Source: JAZBPO01 sp963691775 (GTDB lineage Bacteria; Pseudomonadota; Gammaproteobacteria; Pseudomonadales; Azotimanducaceae). From it: a stretch of 64,000 nucleotides of DNA. The notes beneath the pieces are model-generated. The model searched no databases. It saw only the letters and a list, made by a program, of their open reading frames with translations, and had not been told where the DNA came from. The stretch spans positions 1,550,001 through 1,614,000 of the forward strand of contig OY829369.1 of the NCBI GenBank assembly GCA_963691775.1, written 5' to 3'. This document shows positions 17,304-25,697 of this stretch, piece by piece. The position numbers and the translations under genes are program-made. Numbering within the stretch: the first letter of the stretch is position 1; each line of letters opens with the position of its first letter.

Positions 17304-18239
17304 ATGACTGCAGCACCGCACTGGTTCGAGCATGGCCTCGCGCATCCGGGTACGCCCGGCGACGTGGAGGTTGAAGGCGCTCGAATCCACTTCGAGACCT
17401 GGGGCGCAGCACCCGGCACCGCGCCGGGCGTTGTCCTGATACACGGCTCGAACGCGCACTTGTCCTGGTGGCGTTTCGTGGCCCCCTATCTTGCCCGCAA
17501 GTACCGCGTGGCAGCGCTCGATCTGTCGGGCAATGGCGCATCGGATCACCGCGCTGCCTATTCCGGCGCGCAGCTGGCCGCCGAGGTGTTCGGCGTCTGC
17601 GAAGGCGCGGAGCTCGGTCCGCGACCGTTCGTGATCGGCCACAGCTTTGGCGGCTTCGTGGCGTTAGAGACGGCACACCATTACGGCGACCGGCTTGCCG
17701 GCGTGATTTTCAACGACTTCACGGTTCGCCCGCCCGAGGACTACGTGGAATGGGGCCTGCGCGCGCAGCGCGAGGGCCGTACCGAGCCGCGCCGCCTGCG
17801 CACCTACGAGACGCTCGACGAGGCCGCTGGCCGCTTTCGTCTCGTGCCGGACCAGCCGCCCCTGCACCCAGCGGTGCACCGCTGGCTCGCGGAACAGTCG
17901 CTCAAGCAGGTGGAAGGCGGCTGGACCTGGCGCTTCGATCCCGGCCTCTTCGATCACCTCGAGATGGGGGTTGCCCAGCGCGACAAGTTCGCACGGCTCG
18001 CATGCCGTTCGGCCGTCGTGCTCGGCGAGCACAGCGCCGACGACGGCGCGCGATCCGGGCCCTACATGCGCGAGATCACGCGCGGCCTGCTGCCGATCCT
18101 CACCATCCCGCATACACACCATCACATGATGTTCGAAGAACCCCTTGCGCTGACCATGGCGTTCGAGGGACTCATCGACGCCTGGATCGCCGAGGATGGC
18201 CGCGGCGACCTCGCCACCGTCCTCTCGGAACTCGACTGA
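17304..18239 (+). CDS. Alpha/beta hydrolase
   Basis: 311 residues with an alpha/beta-hydrolase core. The oxyanion region LIHGSNAHLSWW, nucleophile elbow GHSFGG and the C-terminal histidine segment PHTHHHMMFEEP are present; the acid residue is probably the Glu/Asp near LGEHSADDG. The substrate is unknown; esterase or C-C hydrolase are possible. I chose ATG 17304 because GGAGA lies eight bases upstream; an ATG at 17289 is an alternative. It is followed after 11 bases by the oxidoreductase gene, probably one operon. Confidence 0.85.
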   Translation: MTAAPHWFEHGLAHPGTPGDVEVEGARIHFETWGAAPGTAPGVVLIHGSNAHLSWWRFVAPYLARKYRVAALDLSGNGASDHRAAYSGAQLAAEVFGVCEGAELGPRPFVIGHSFGGFVALETAHHYGDRLAGVIFNDFTVRPPEDYVEWGLRAQREGRTEPRRLRTYETLDEAAGRFRLVPDQPPLHPAVHRWLAEQSLKQVEGGWTWRFDPGLFDHLEMGVAQRDKFARLACRSAVVLGEHSADDGARSGPYMREITRGLLPILTIPHTHHHMMFEEPLALTMAFEGLIDAWIAEDGRGDLATVLSELD

Positions 18240-18250
18240 AGGAGTCCACC

Positions 18251-19282
18251 ATGACCACTCGCACGAACACCCGCGTCACCTTGGCCTCGCGCCCGGACGG
18301 CATGCCCAAGGATGAGAACTTCACCGTTGAAAGCGTCCCGGCACCCGAAATCGGCGACGGTCAGGTCTTGCTCAAGACCCTCTGGCTGTCCCTCGACCCG
18401 TACATGCGCGGCCGCATGAGCGACCGGAAGTCCTACGCCGCGCCGCTCGGGATCGGCGAGGTGATCACCGGTGGCGTGGTCGCGCAGATCGTTGAGTCGA
18501 AGCACCCTGAATGGTCAGTAGGCGACCTCGCCACGAACATGTCGGGCTGGCAGCAATACGCGGTCGCCGAGCCCGGCGCCTACCGGCTCTTTCGCGTCGA
18601 TGAGAACAACGCACCCATTTCCACCGCGGTCGGCGTCACCGGCATGCCCGGACAGACCGCGTACTTCGGCCTGCTCCGCCTCGGCAAGCCCCAGGCAGGG
18701 GAGACGGTCGTGGTGTCTGCTGCGTCCGGCGCGGTCGGCGCCACGGTCGGTCAGATCGCGAAGATTCACGGATGCCGCGTGGTCGGCGTTGCAGGCGGCG
18801 CGGAGAAGTGCGCGTTCTGCACTGATGAACTCGGCTTCGATGCGTGCGTGGATTACAAGTCCGATACCTTCGCGGCCGATCTCGCCACGGCGTGTCCGGA
18901 CGGTGTCGATATCTACTTCGAGAACGTCGGCGGCGCAGTCCTCGAAGCGGTCGCGCCGCTCTTGAACCCGGGCTCGCGCGTACCGGTGTGCGGCTACATT
19001 TCCGCCTACAACGCGCCCAGCGACGAAGCGATAGAACCGCCGGACGCATGGCTCAAGCGCACCCTGGCGCACCCACCGGAGACGCGCTTCTTCGTCGTCA
19101 CGGAATGGATCAAGGAGTTCGAGGAAGCATCACGGCAACTTGGCGCCTGGATTCGCGACGGCAAGCTGAAGTATCGCGAGTCGATCGTTGACGGCATCGA
19201 AAACGCCCCTTCCGCGTTTCGGATGCTTTTTACCGGCGAGAACTTCGGCAAGCTGATGATCCGGGTTGCAGATCCGGAGTGA
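18251..19282 (+). CDS. NADP-dependent medium-chain oxidoreductase (CurA/prostaglandin reductase type)
   Basis: 343 residues of the zinc-independent medium-chain dehydrogenase/reductase family. Evidence: SLDPYMRGRMSD near residue 50, the Rossmann motif SAASGAVGATVGQIAK (about 155-170), and VDIYFENVGGAVLEAV, all characteristic of the leukotriene B4 dehydrogenase/CurA branch that reduces alpha,beta-unsaturated ketones and aldehydes with NADPH. GGAG at 18241 is well spaced to the ATG. It sits downstream of an alpha/beta hydrolase with a gap of 11 bases. Confidence 0.92.
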   Translation: MTTRTNTRVTLASRPDGMPKDENFTVESVPAPEIGDGQVLLKTLWLSLDPYMRGRMSDRKSYAAPLGIGEVITGGVVAQIVESKHPEWSVGDLATNMSGWQQYAVAEPGAYRLFRVDENNAPISTAVGVTGMPGQTAYFGLLRLGKPQAGETVVVSAASGAVGATVGQIAKIHGCRVVGVAGGAEKCAFCTDELGFDACVDYKSDTFAADLATACPDGVDIYFENVGGAVLEAVAPLLNPGSRVPVCGYISAYNAPSDEAIEPPDAWLKRTLAHPPETRFFVVTEWIKEFEEASRQLGAWIRDGKLKYRESIVDGIENAPSAFRMLFTGENFGKLMIRVADPE

Positions 19283-19292
19283 CCTCGGGCTT

Positions 19293-19317
19293 CGCGGCCA
19301 CCTTGCCGGTGGCCGCG
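19293..19317 (+). terminator. Strong GC hairpin after the oxidoreductase gene
   Basis: CGCGGCCACC, a 5-base loop TTGCC, and GGTGGCCGCG make a perfect 10-bp stem 10 bases after the stop codon. There is no T-tract, so termination efficiency is uncertain. Confidence 0.5.
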
Positions 19318-19414
19318 CATACGGGGCTGGCGCCGACGGGCAGTGCGCCGCATGCTCAGTCGGTCGGCTCAACGGACGCATTCGGCCTGCGATCTCAGGA
19401 CACGCCCCAGCGCA

Positions 19415-20023
19415 ATGAAACTCGACCCGGTCAAACAGGAAGTCGTACTCCACTTCGGCGAGATGGGATCTCGCTGGGGCATCAATCGCACCGTCGGACA
19501 GATCTATGCGCTGCTGTTTCTGTCCGAAGCCCCGCTTAATGCCGACCAGATCTGCGATGAACTCGGGTTCTCGCGTTCGAACGTATCCATGGGCCTGAAG
19601 GAACTGCAGGCGTGGAACCTCGTGCGCCTTCAGCATCAGGTCGGCGACCGCCGCGACTACTTCACGACGCCCGAGGACCTCTGGGAGATCGTGCGCACGC
19701 TCATCGACGAGCGAAAGAAACGCGAGATAGATCCGACGCTGTCGAAGCTGCGCACGCTGCTCCTCGCGGCGGAAGACAGCAGCGTGGAAAACGACCCGAC
19801 CCTGCAGCGCGTACGGGAGCTGAAAGATCTTTTCGAGTTGCTCACCGGCTGGTACGAGGAAATCAATCAGATTCCCACCGACCGACTCGTACCGCTCCTG
19901 CGCCTCGGCGCGGCGGTGCAGCGTGTGCTGATGCTGCCAGAGCGCGTGACGGGAAGCCTGCGCGGCCGTTCCGACGCATCCAGCAAAGGCGCAGCAGACG
20001 CGACAGCCATCGACGGCGACTGA
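19415..20023 (+). CDS. GbsR/MarR-type transcriptional regulator
   Basis: 202 residues. A winged helix (about 20-95) includes LSEAPLNADQICDELGFSRSNVSMGLKELQAWNLVRLQHQVGDRRDYF, typical of the GbsR branch of MarR-like regulators, followed by a helical C-terminal dimerisation region (ELKDLFELLTGWYEEINQI). ATG 19415 gives the usual start MKLDPVKQEVVLHFGEMG. The gene lies directly upstream of cydAB in the same direction, with a perfect palindrome between them. It is therefore the best candidate to bind that operator; this is inference from position. Confidence 0.88.
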   Translation: MKLDPVKQEVVLHFGEMGSRWGINRTVGQIYALLFLSEAPLNADQICDELGFSRSNVSMGLKELQAWNLVRLQHQVGDRRDYFTTPEDLWEIVRTLIDERKKREIDPTLSKLRTLLLAAEDSSVENDPTLQRVRELKDLFELLTGWYEEINQIPTDRLVPLLRLGAAVQRVLMLPERVTGSLRGRSDASSKGAADATAIDGD

Positions 20024-20128
20024 TTCGTTAACCGAGTCGCGCAGAACGGCAGATCGCTAGACGCCAAGCTCTGCACGCCGCGGCGCGTGCGGCCAACGCC
20101 ACGCAAGGCCGAATTTTCCAGCTTGGCT

Positions 20129-20154
20129 GTAATTTCAGAAATTACTGAAATTAC
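20129..20154. promoter_or_regulatory. Perfect 10-bp-arm operator upstream of cydAB
   Basis: GTAATTTCAG and CTGAAATTAC are exact inverted repeats separated by six A/T bases (AAATTA). It is one of few AT-rich stretches in the region. It overlaps the predicted -35 box of the cydAB promoter, which fits repression. The likely binder is the GbsR/MarR regulator encoded just upstream. Confidence 0.75.
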
Positions 20155-20173
20155 ACAAAATGCGATCTATACT
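20145..20173 (+). promoter_or_regulatory. Predicted sigma-70 promoter of cydAB
   Basis: CTGAAA (-35, at 20145) and TATACT (-10, at 20168) are separated by 17 bases. The -35 lies inside the right arm of the operator, so a bound regulator would block RNA polymerase. The transcript would have an approximately 115-base leader before cydA. Confidence 0.55.
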
Positions 20174-20294
20174 TGGCGCGTGTTCGAAGCGCTGTCCCCC
20201 TCCTCCTGGTCGTCAGCAAATCGAGCACCCGCCACGCCCCCGAACCCTCCTCCTCGGGGGCGTGGTGCTCCCAACAATCGGCACCGAGGCCCAA

Positions 20295-21695
20295 ATGGAC
20301 GTCGTCAGCGCAGCTTCACTTGCACTCTCCCGCGCACAGTTCGGGGCCAACATCTCTTTCCACATTCTCTTTCCCACCATCACCATCGCGCTTGGCTGGA
20401 TGCTGCTCTGGTTCAAGTTTCGACACATCCGCACAGGTGAGCAGGCATGGATGGAGGCCTACGGCTTCTGGGTGAAGGTTTTTGCGCTTTCGTTCGCCAT
20501 GGGCGTCGTATCGGGCATCACGATGAGCTTTCAGTTCGGCACGAACTGGCCAGGCTTCATGGAAGCCGTAGGCAACATCGCCGGCCCGCTCCTCGCCTAT
20601 GAAGTACTGACGGCCTTCTTCCTTGAAGCCGTGTTCCTTGGCATTGCGCTGTTCGGGGCAGGTCGCGTCCCCCCGTGGTTGCACACCCTTGCAACCCTGC
20701 TGGTCGCCATCGGCACAACCCTCAGCGCCTTCTGGATCCTCGTCCTCAACTCCTGGATGCACACGCCCGCTGGATACGAAATACGCGATGGCGTCGTGCA
20801 CGCAACCGACTGGCTCGCGATCATCTTCAATCCGTCGATGCCCTACCGCCTGGCGCACATGCTGCTCGCATCGGGGCTGACGGTCGCATTTCTCATTGCG
20901 GGGATTTCCGCCTTCCGGTGGCTGCTCGGCGATCGCTCGCAGGGCGTGGAGGTTGCCTTTCGCACGGCCGTTCTGCTCGCCGCCGTCTTCGTGCCCGCGC
21001 AGATTCTTACGGGTGATCTCCACGGGTTGAACACGCTGGAGCACCAGCCTGCAAAGGTGGCCGCGATGGAAGGCAATTGGGACACGCAAAGCAACGTGCC
21101 CCTGCTCCTGTTCGCGCTGCCAGACGAAGACGCGCGCGAAAACCGCTTCGAGCTCGCCGTCCCGAACGGCGCATCGCTCATCCTTCACCATGAAGCTGAA
21201 GGGGTCGTGCCCGGTCTCAACGATTTCATCGCCGCCGACGGTACGCCGCTGCACCCGCCCGTAAAGCCTGTTTTCTGGGCCTTTCGCATCATGGTGGGCA
21301 CCGGTCTGGCGATGCTTGCGCTCGCCTTCATAGGCGGCCTCCGCTACCTGCGCCAGGGCTTCAGCGGCATCGGGATGTGGACTGCGCGCGCGTTTGTGGC
21401 CATGACCTTCTCTGGCTGGCTGGCCACGCTCGCAGGCTGGTACACAACCGAGATCGGGCGGCAGCCCTGGCTCGTCACCGGCGTGCTGTCCACGGCCGAG
21501 GCGGCCGCGGCGCATCCAGCACCCATGGTCGCGGCGACGCTGGCGCTCTACATCGCAACCTACATCGTACTCACGCTGTCCTACGTGGGCGTGCTGTTCT
21601 ACCTGGCCCGACGCGCATCGCTCGGCGATCCGCGCCCGGAAGCATCTGACCCACGCCCCCTCGGCGGCATGGACGGGCCGGAAGCTTACGCATGA
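20295..21695 (+). CDS. cydA: Cytochrome bd ubiquinol oxidase subunit I (cyanide-insensitive type)
   Basis: 466 residues, the haem-bearing subunit of a bd-type quinol oxidase in the inner membrane, which reduces O2 to water. It starts MDVVSAASLALSRAQFGANISFH, with His23 as the expected haem b595/d ligand, and contains FQFGTNWPGF, the periplasmic GWYTTEIGRQPW motif and about nine helices. The quinol loop is short, as in the CIO (cioAB) group rather than E. coli CydA. The ATG at 20295 is chosen from homology; only a weak GAGG lies upstream. The stop overlaps the start of cydB (ATGA). Confidence 0.95.
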   Translation: MDVVSAASLALSRAQFGANISFHILFPTITIALGWMLLWFKFRHIRTGEQAWMEAYGFWVKVFALSFAMGVVSGITMSFQFGTNWPGFMEAVGNIAGPLLAYEVLTAFFLEAVFLGIALFGAGRVPPWLHTLATLLVAIGTTLSAFWILVLNSWMHTPAGYEIRDGVVHATDWLAIIFNPSMPYRLAHMLLASGLTVAFLIAGISAFRWLLGDRSQGVEVAFRTAVLLAAVFVPAQILTGDLHGLNTLEHQPAKVAAMEGNWDTQSNVPLLLFALPDEDARENRFELAVPNGASLILHHEAEGVVPGLNDFIAADGTPLHPPVKPVFWAFRIMVGTGLAMLALAFIGGLRYLRQGFSGIGMWTARAFVAMTFSGWLATLAGWYTTEIGRQPWLVTGVLSTAEAAAAHPAPMVAATLALYIATYIVLTLSYVGVLFYLARRASLGDPRPEASDPRPLGGMDGPEAYA

Positions 21696-22702
21696 ATCTC
21701 TTCGGCGACCCGAGCGTGTGGCTGCCCCTTGCCTTCGCTTCGCTCATGGGGCTCGCGGTCCTCGTCTACGTGACCCTGGACGGCTTCGATCTCGGTATCG
21801 GCACGCTCTTTCTGCTCGGCAACGACGATGACCGCGATCGCATGATGGCTGCCATCGGTCCCTTCTGGGACGCAAACGAAACCTGGCTAGTGCTCGCCGT
21901 AGGCCTGCTGCTCGTCGCCTTCCCGGCTGCCCACGGGGCAATCCTCACCGCGCTCTATATACCCGTGTTCGTCCTCATGATCGGCTTGATCCTGCGCGGC
22001 GTAGCGTTCGAATTCCGCGCCAAGGCCCCGCGCACACACCGCCCCCTATGGGATGCGGCGTTCTTCACCGGCTCGCTCATGTCCAGCCTGTCGCAGGGAT
22101 TCATGCTCGGCCTGTATGTCATGGGGCTGGAGTACACCCTTGCAACGGTCGCGTTCTCGGTCGTGACCGCACTGTGCCTTGCGGCCGCATATGCCTTTAT
22201 CGGAGCCGCCTGGCTGCTGATCAAGACCTGTGGCGATCTGCAGCAACGCGCCGCACGCTGGGCACGGCAGGGACTGTCTGGGTTCGTGGCGGGCCTGGTC
22301 CTGGTGTCCCTCGGCAGCCCGCTGGTGTCGGAACGCATCTTCGACAAATGGTTCTCCTTTCCCGAGATCTTTCTCCTTGCGCCGCTTCCCCTCACCTCCG
22401 GCGTACTCATCGCCGCCGTGTGGATCGCGCTGAAGCATCTTCCAGACCGCCGGGACCGCTGGAGCTGGACGCCCTTCGCCTGCGCAATGACCCTCTTCTC
22501 GCTCGCATTCGCCGGCCTTGCGTACTCGTTCTATCCCTATGTGGTACCAGACCAGATGACGATCTTCGAGGCCGCCGCGGCCCCCGAAAGTCTCTTCATC
22601 ATCCTCATCGGCATGACGTTCGTCCTACCCATGATCGCGGGCTACACGGCGCTCGCCTTCACGATCTTCCGTGGCAAGGCATTCCGCCTGAGCTACGGCT
22701 GA
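21692..22702 (+). CDS. cydB: Cytochrome bd ubiquinol oxidase subunit II
   Basis: 336 residues, partner of CydA. It has eight to nine helices and the family signatures YVTLDGFDLGIGTLF, FWDANETWLVLAVGLL and FEFRAKAP. It overlaps cydA by four bases, so the two are coupled. No small CydX/CydS-like ORF is obvious after it. The pair is under the palindromic operator upstream of cydA. Confidence 0.95.
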   Translation: MNLFGDPSVWLPLAFASLMGLAVLVYVTLDGFDLGIGTLFLLGNDDDRDRMMAAIGPFWDANETWLVLAVGLLLVAFPAAHGAILTALYIPVFVLMIGLILRGVAFEFRAKAPRTHRPLWDAAFFTGSLMSSLSQGFMLGLYVMGLEYTLATVAFSVVTALCLAAAYAFIGAAWLLIKTCGDLQQRAARWARQGLSGFVAGLVLVSLGSPLVSERIFDKWFSFPEIFLLAPLPLTSGVLIAAVWIALKHLPDRRDRWSWTPFACAMTLFSLAFAGLAYSFYPYVVPDQMTIFEAAAAPESLFIILIGMTFVLPMIAGYTALAFTIFRGKAFRLSYG

Positions 22703-23296
22703 GGCGAATCGAATTTCCGTCTCCCGCATGGCCGCGAGCCGCTCGACCTCAACAGATTCCGTCCGGCGCTGCGCCGCGGCGCCCAATGCATGCGTCGGCG
22801 TCTGCGGCCTTGCGCTCTCGCTATCAATCTCGGTTTCCGCGGCGGCAACATCGCTGAAGCGCGCGCAGCGCGCGGCCACTGACGCCCGGTGAAAGCCTCC
22901 CGCGCGCACATCGGCGTTCGGCCTCGACGCGCTCATTGCCCCGGGCGGTGACAGGCAAGCGCACTGTGCGTCCTTCGGTTCCCGAGCGATCGCCCCCCTT
23001 CTAGAGCAGCTTCCTGCGCAAGCAAACGGCCGGGTCGCCTGGCGCGGCCGGCGAGGCGCGGCCGACGAGGCGTGGCCGGCGTGGCCGACCAGGCGAGGCG
23101 CGGCCGGCGTGGCCGACTAGGCGAGGCGTGGCCGACCAGGCGAGGCGTGGCCAGGCAACGGACTGGCCCGCTTTCTCGAACGCCGCGCGCCCCTACGCGG
23201 CCCGCAGCGATGAGGAGCAGGGGCGATACCTCGGCGCCTCGTATGTGAGCACGATGCAAGGGCCTTGGCCGCGCTGCGCGTGAACCGCGCGCCGTT
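22703..23296. other. Intergenic region with GC-rich tandem repeats, no gene supported
   Basis: About 590 bases between cydB and folK (convergent). Open frames in it are composed of Arg/Pro/Ala repeats and show no family resemblance. The only distinct structure is the 28-bp tandem repeat at 23078-23152 and its degenerate left flank. Confidence 0.5.
23078..23152. repeat. 28-bp GC-rich tandem repeat
   Basis: Two complete 28-bp units (23078-23105, 23106-23133) and a 19-bp partial third copy (23134-23152), built around GGCCGACCAGGCGAGGCG. Degenerate versions extend left to about 23037. The units differ by two bases, so expansion is probably recent. Confidence 0.8.
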
Positions 23297-23800
23297 TCAG
23301 GTCAATCGCCAGAGCCCGTCACGCCCCGGCACACGCCGCGCGAGCTCAGCCAGCTGCAGGTCCGTGCCGGGCAAAGCGAATTCGCTGGCCACCTCTGCCG
23401 CCGGCAAGATCACGAAGGCGCGCTCATGGGCCCGCGGATGCGGCAGGCTCAGGCGCGGCAGACCAACCTCGAGCGCGCCGAAGGCAATGAGGTCGAGATC
23501 AAGCAGGCGCGGCGCGTTACGCACCGTTCGCACCCGGCCGGCCGCCGCCTCGAGCCCCTGCAGCAAATCAAGAATCTCGAGAGGCGGCGTGTGCGCGGGC
23601 AACTCGAACGCGCAGGCGGCATTCACGAAGTCAGGGGCCCCCGGCGGACAGCCCACCGGCCGGCTGCCCCAAAGCGAAGAGGCGCGGAACGTATCGGGAG
23701 CACCGAAGGCATCACGCACGCCGGCAAACGCTGCTCGGACCTGAGCAGCGGGATCGCCGAGATTTGCGCCAATCGCAATAAGGGCCAGGGAAGTGTTCAC
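23297..23800 (-). CDS. folK: 2-amino-4-hydroxy-6-hydroxymethyldihydropteridine pyrophosphokinase
   Basis: 167 residues, the folate-pathway enzyme that transfers pyrophosphate from ATP to hydroxymethyl-dihydropterin. The start SLALIAIGANLGDP, the SSLWGSRPVG segment, and the signature RNAPRLLDLDLIAFG followed by LSLPHPRAHERAFVI are all present. A GTG start at 23800 gives the canonical N-terminus; another GTG at 23815 is possible. It stands alone here; neither folP nor folB is adjacent. It is divergent from the SDR gene. Confidence 0.93.
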   Translation of the reverse strand: MNTSLALIAIGANLGDPAAQVRAAFAGVRDAFGAPDTFRASSLWGSRPVGCPPGAPDFVNAACAFELPAHTPPLEILDLLQGLEAAAGRVRTVRNAPRLLDLDLIAFGALEVGLPRLSLPHPRAHERAFVILPAAEVASEFALPGTDLQLAELARRVPGRDGLWRLT

Positions 23801-23886
23801 GTAACCGGGTTCCACAGTCAGCGAGGCGCTGCTCGCGTACGGGCAGCCGTGCCAGAATGCTACGACGCCACCAGGGAGAGCGTTAC

Positions 23887-24753
23887 ATGGACATCGCCGT
23901 CATTACCGGTGCGAGCACCGGCATCGGCTTCGCAACTGCCGTGCATTTTGCGCGCAACGGATACCGGACCTACGCCGGATTGCGCAATCTTGCGAAGGCC
24001 GGGCCCATCGAGAAAGTCGCAGCCGAAGAGTCGCTGCCCCTCGAGGTATTGCAGCTCGACGTGACTGACGATGCGAGCGTGAAAGCCGCCTTTGCAATCG
24101 CGAGCGCGGACGGCCCGGTCGAGGTGCTCGTAAATAACGCCGGCATCGGCGGCGCCACGCCCCTCGAACTGGTCCCGATGGACGAGCACCGGCAGATGTT
24201 CGAAACCAATTACTTCGGCGCCATCCGCTGCATCCAGCAAGTGGTGGGGCCGATGCGTGAGCGCCGCAGCGGCGCCATCGTGAACATCACCTCCGTGGAA
24301 GGCCGGCTCGCCGTGCCCAACCAGGGGCCCTATTCGGCCTCCAAATGGGCGCTCGAATGTATCGGCGAATCACTCGCCCACGAACTCTGCCAGTTCGGTG
24401 TGCGCGTCACGAACGTCGAGCCAGGCGTGATCATGACCAACATCTTCGAGAATTCCGCAGCAACGACCCGCTTCGACAAGACCTCGCCCTACAAGCAGAT
24501 CATGCGTCGCAACGGGAAGATGTTCTCGGCAGGCTTCCGTATTGCAACCCAGCCCGAGGCCGTGGCTGCCACCATCCTCGAATCGGTCACCACGGACGAC
24601 TACCGCCTGCGCTGGCCGGTGGGCCCTGACGCGCACGGCATGATCGAGGGCCGTGCACGCATCAGCGATGAGGACTGGGTGGCCATGGGCGCCGAACTCA
24701 CGGACGAGGAATACAACGGCCGCTACAAGGAATGGTTCGGCATCGATCTGTAA
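23887..24753 (+). CDS. Short-chain dehydrogenase/reductase
   Basis: 288 residues with the classical SDR layout: TGASTGIGFA cofactor loop (residues 8-17), LDVTDDASV, NNAGIGG, catalytic Ser in NITSVEG and the YSASK catalytic Tyr/Lys pair at about 150-154. The C-terminal extension (to 288) resembles SDRs acting on hydrophobic or steroid-like substrates, but specificity is not predictable. GGGAGAG precedes the ATG at 23887. Confidence 0.92.
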   Translation: MDIAVITGASTGIGFATAVHFARNGYRTYAGLRNLAKAGPIEKVAAEESLPLEVLQLDVTDDASVKAAFAIASADGPVEVLVNNAGIGGATPLELVPMDEHRQMFETNYFGAIRCIQQVVGPMRERRSGAIVNITSVEGRLAVPNQGPYSASKWALECIGESLAHELCQFGVRVTNVEPGVIMTNIFENSAATTRFDKTSPYKQIMRRNGKMFSAGFRIATQPEAVAATILESVTTDDYRLRWPVGPDAHGMIEGRARISDEDWVAMGAELTDEEYNGRYKEWFGIDL

Positions 24754-25047
24754 GTCCTGGCATCCACGAGTGCGTTCGAAGCCACCTCAGGTCTCGAACG
24801 CATCAGTGCCGAAGCAGACGACCCTGCAGCCGCCTCATCATTCGAGTTCGAGCACGCCCGGCTGGCCGAAGCGCACCTGCATCTGCCGCCCGGGTTCACC
24901 GAGCGACGACGTCGGCACCAGATGCCGTCTGCGCAAAGGGGCCAGGCAGCACGGTGCTGGTTAGCTGCGCGCGGTGCCGAAGTATCCCTTGCCCCCACGC
25001 CGAGGCTCCAGGACGATGTTAATTCGCTTAACCTGGAGTATTCGATC

Positions 25048-25446
25048 ATGCGAACCATCGAACTGGCACGACACGCCCTGCTCGCGAGCACCCTGACCGT
25101 CTTCGCCGCCTGCTCCGATTCTGGCACCGGAACCGAAACCGGAACCGAATCCGCCAGCGCCCCTGCCGCCGCACCCGAAACATCAACCGCCACTGACGAT
25201 GCAAGCGGCGCCGCAGACGTGGCGGCAAGCGCCATCGGCGAGACCCTGCAGAACGTCGCAGACGAAGCAACGGAGCTGGCGGCTGCCGGCATGGAAGGCG
25301 TATCGATGGACGGCGAGGACATGCAGGAGGCCGCCGCCGAGATGATCGACGAAGCAGAGGAAAAGGCGAAGGCGCTCACCGAAGGCGCAGACGCTCAGAT
25401 CGACGCTGCTCAGCAGGCCGTGGAGGACATGATTCCCAACGGCTAA
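25048..25446 (+). CDS. Small Ala/Glu-rich lipoprotein
   Basis: 132 residues. Signal with lipobox VFAAC (Cys near residue 22), then a Thr/Ser/Ala linker and an acidic amphipathic helical region (ETLQNVADEATELAAAGMEG ... EEAEEKAKALTEGADAQIDAAQQAV). It looks like a surface or periplasmic helical lipoprotein; no family recognised. GGAG lies 11 bases before the ATG. The preceding 290 bases hold no gene. Confidence 0.7.
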   Translation: MRTIELARHALLASTLTVFAACSDSGTGTETGTESASAPAAAPETSTATDDASGAADVAASAIGETLQNVADEATELAAAGMEGVSMDGEDMQEAAAEMIDEAEEKAKALTEGADAQIDAAQQAVEDMIPNG

Positions 25447-25456
25447 ACCCAGTCGC

Positions 25457-25478
25457 GCGCCGGCCGGACGGCCGGCGC
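25457..25478 (+). terminator. GC hairpin after the small lipoprotein gene
   Basis: GCGCCGGCC and GGCCGGCGC are perfect inverted repeats around a 4-base loop, 10 bases after the stop. No T-tract follows. Confidence 0.45.
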
Positions 25479-25530
25479 CCCCCATCTGGAAGGGCACCCC
25501 TTCTAACGACTCTTTCATGCCGTACCAACC

Positions 25531-25536
25531 TATAAT
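25531..25536 (+). promoter_or_regulatory. Consensus TATAAT -10 box
   Basis: An exact TATAAT in a GC-rich context, 162 bases before the lipoprotein gene at 25698. No convincing -35 element stands 16-18 bases upstream, so it is only a candidate promoter for the lipoprotein/pentapeptide operon. Confidence 0.4.
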
Positions 25537-25697
25537 GAGGGGATATCTCCAGAAAGTATCCATGCGCCCCCTCCAAACGTGAGGCCATCCCGCGCGCCTG
25601 ACGACATTTTCACCCCGCATCCTCCCACATGGGCGGCGCACTGCAGACCGTGATCACCTGACCATCCGCTCGCTCACTCTGCCAGCGGAGTCAATCC

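Noticed and set aside
22933..23259. A leftward open frame of about 108 residues over the tandem repeats
   Set aside because: Composition is Arg/Pro/Ala from the 28-bp repeat, no ribosome-binding site, no family resemblance.
25018..25032. GTTAA-N5-TTAAC palindrome before the small lipoprotein gene as an operator
   Set aside because: Arms of only five bases, no adjacent regulator and no clear promoter; too weak to list.
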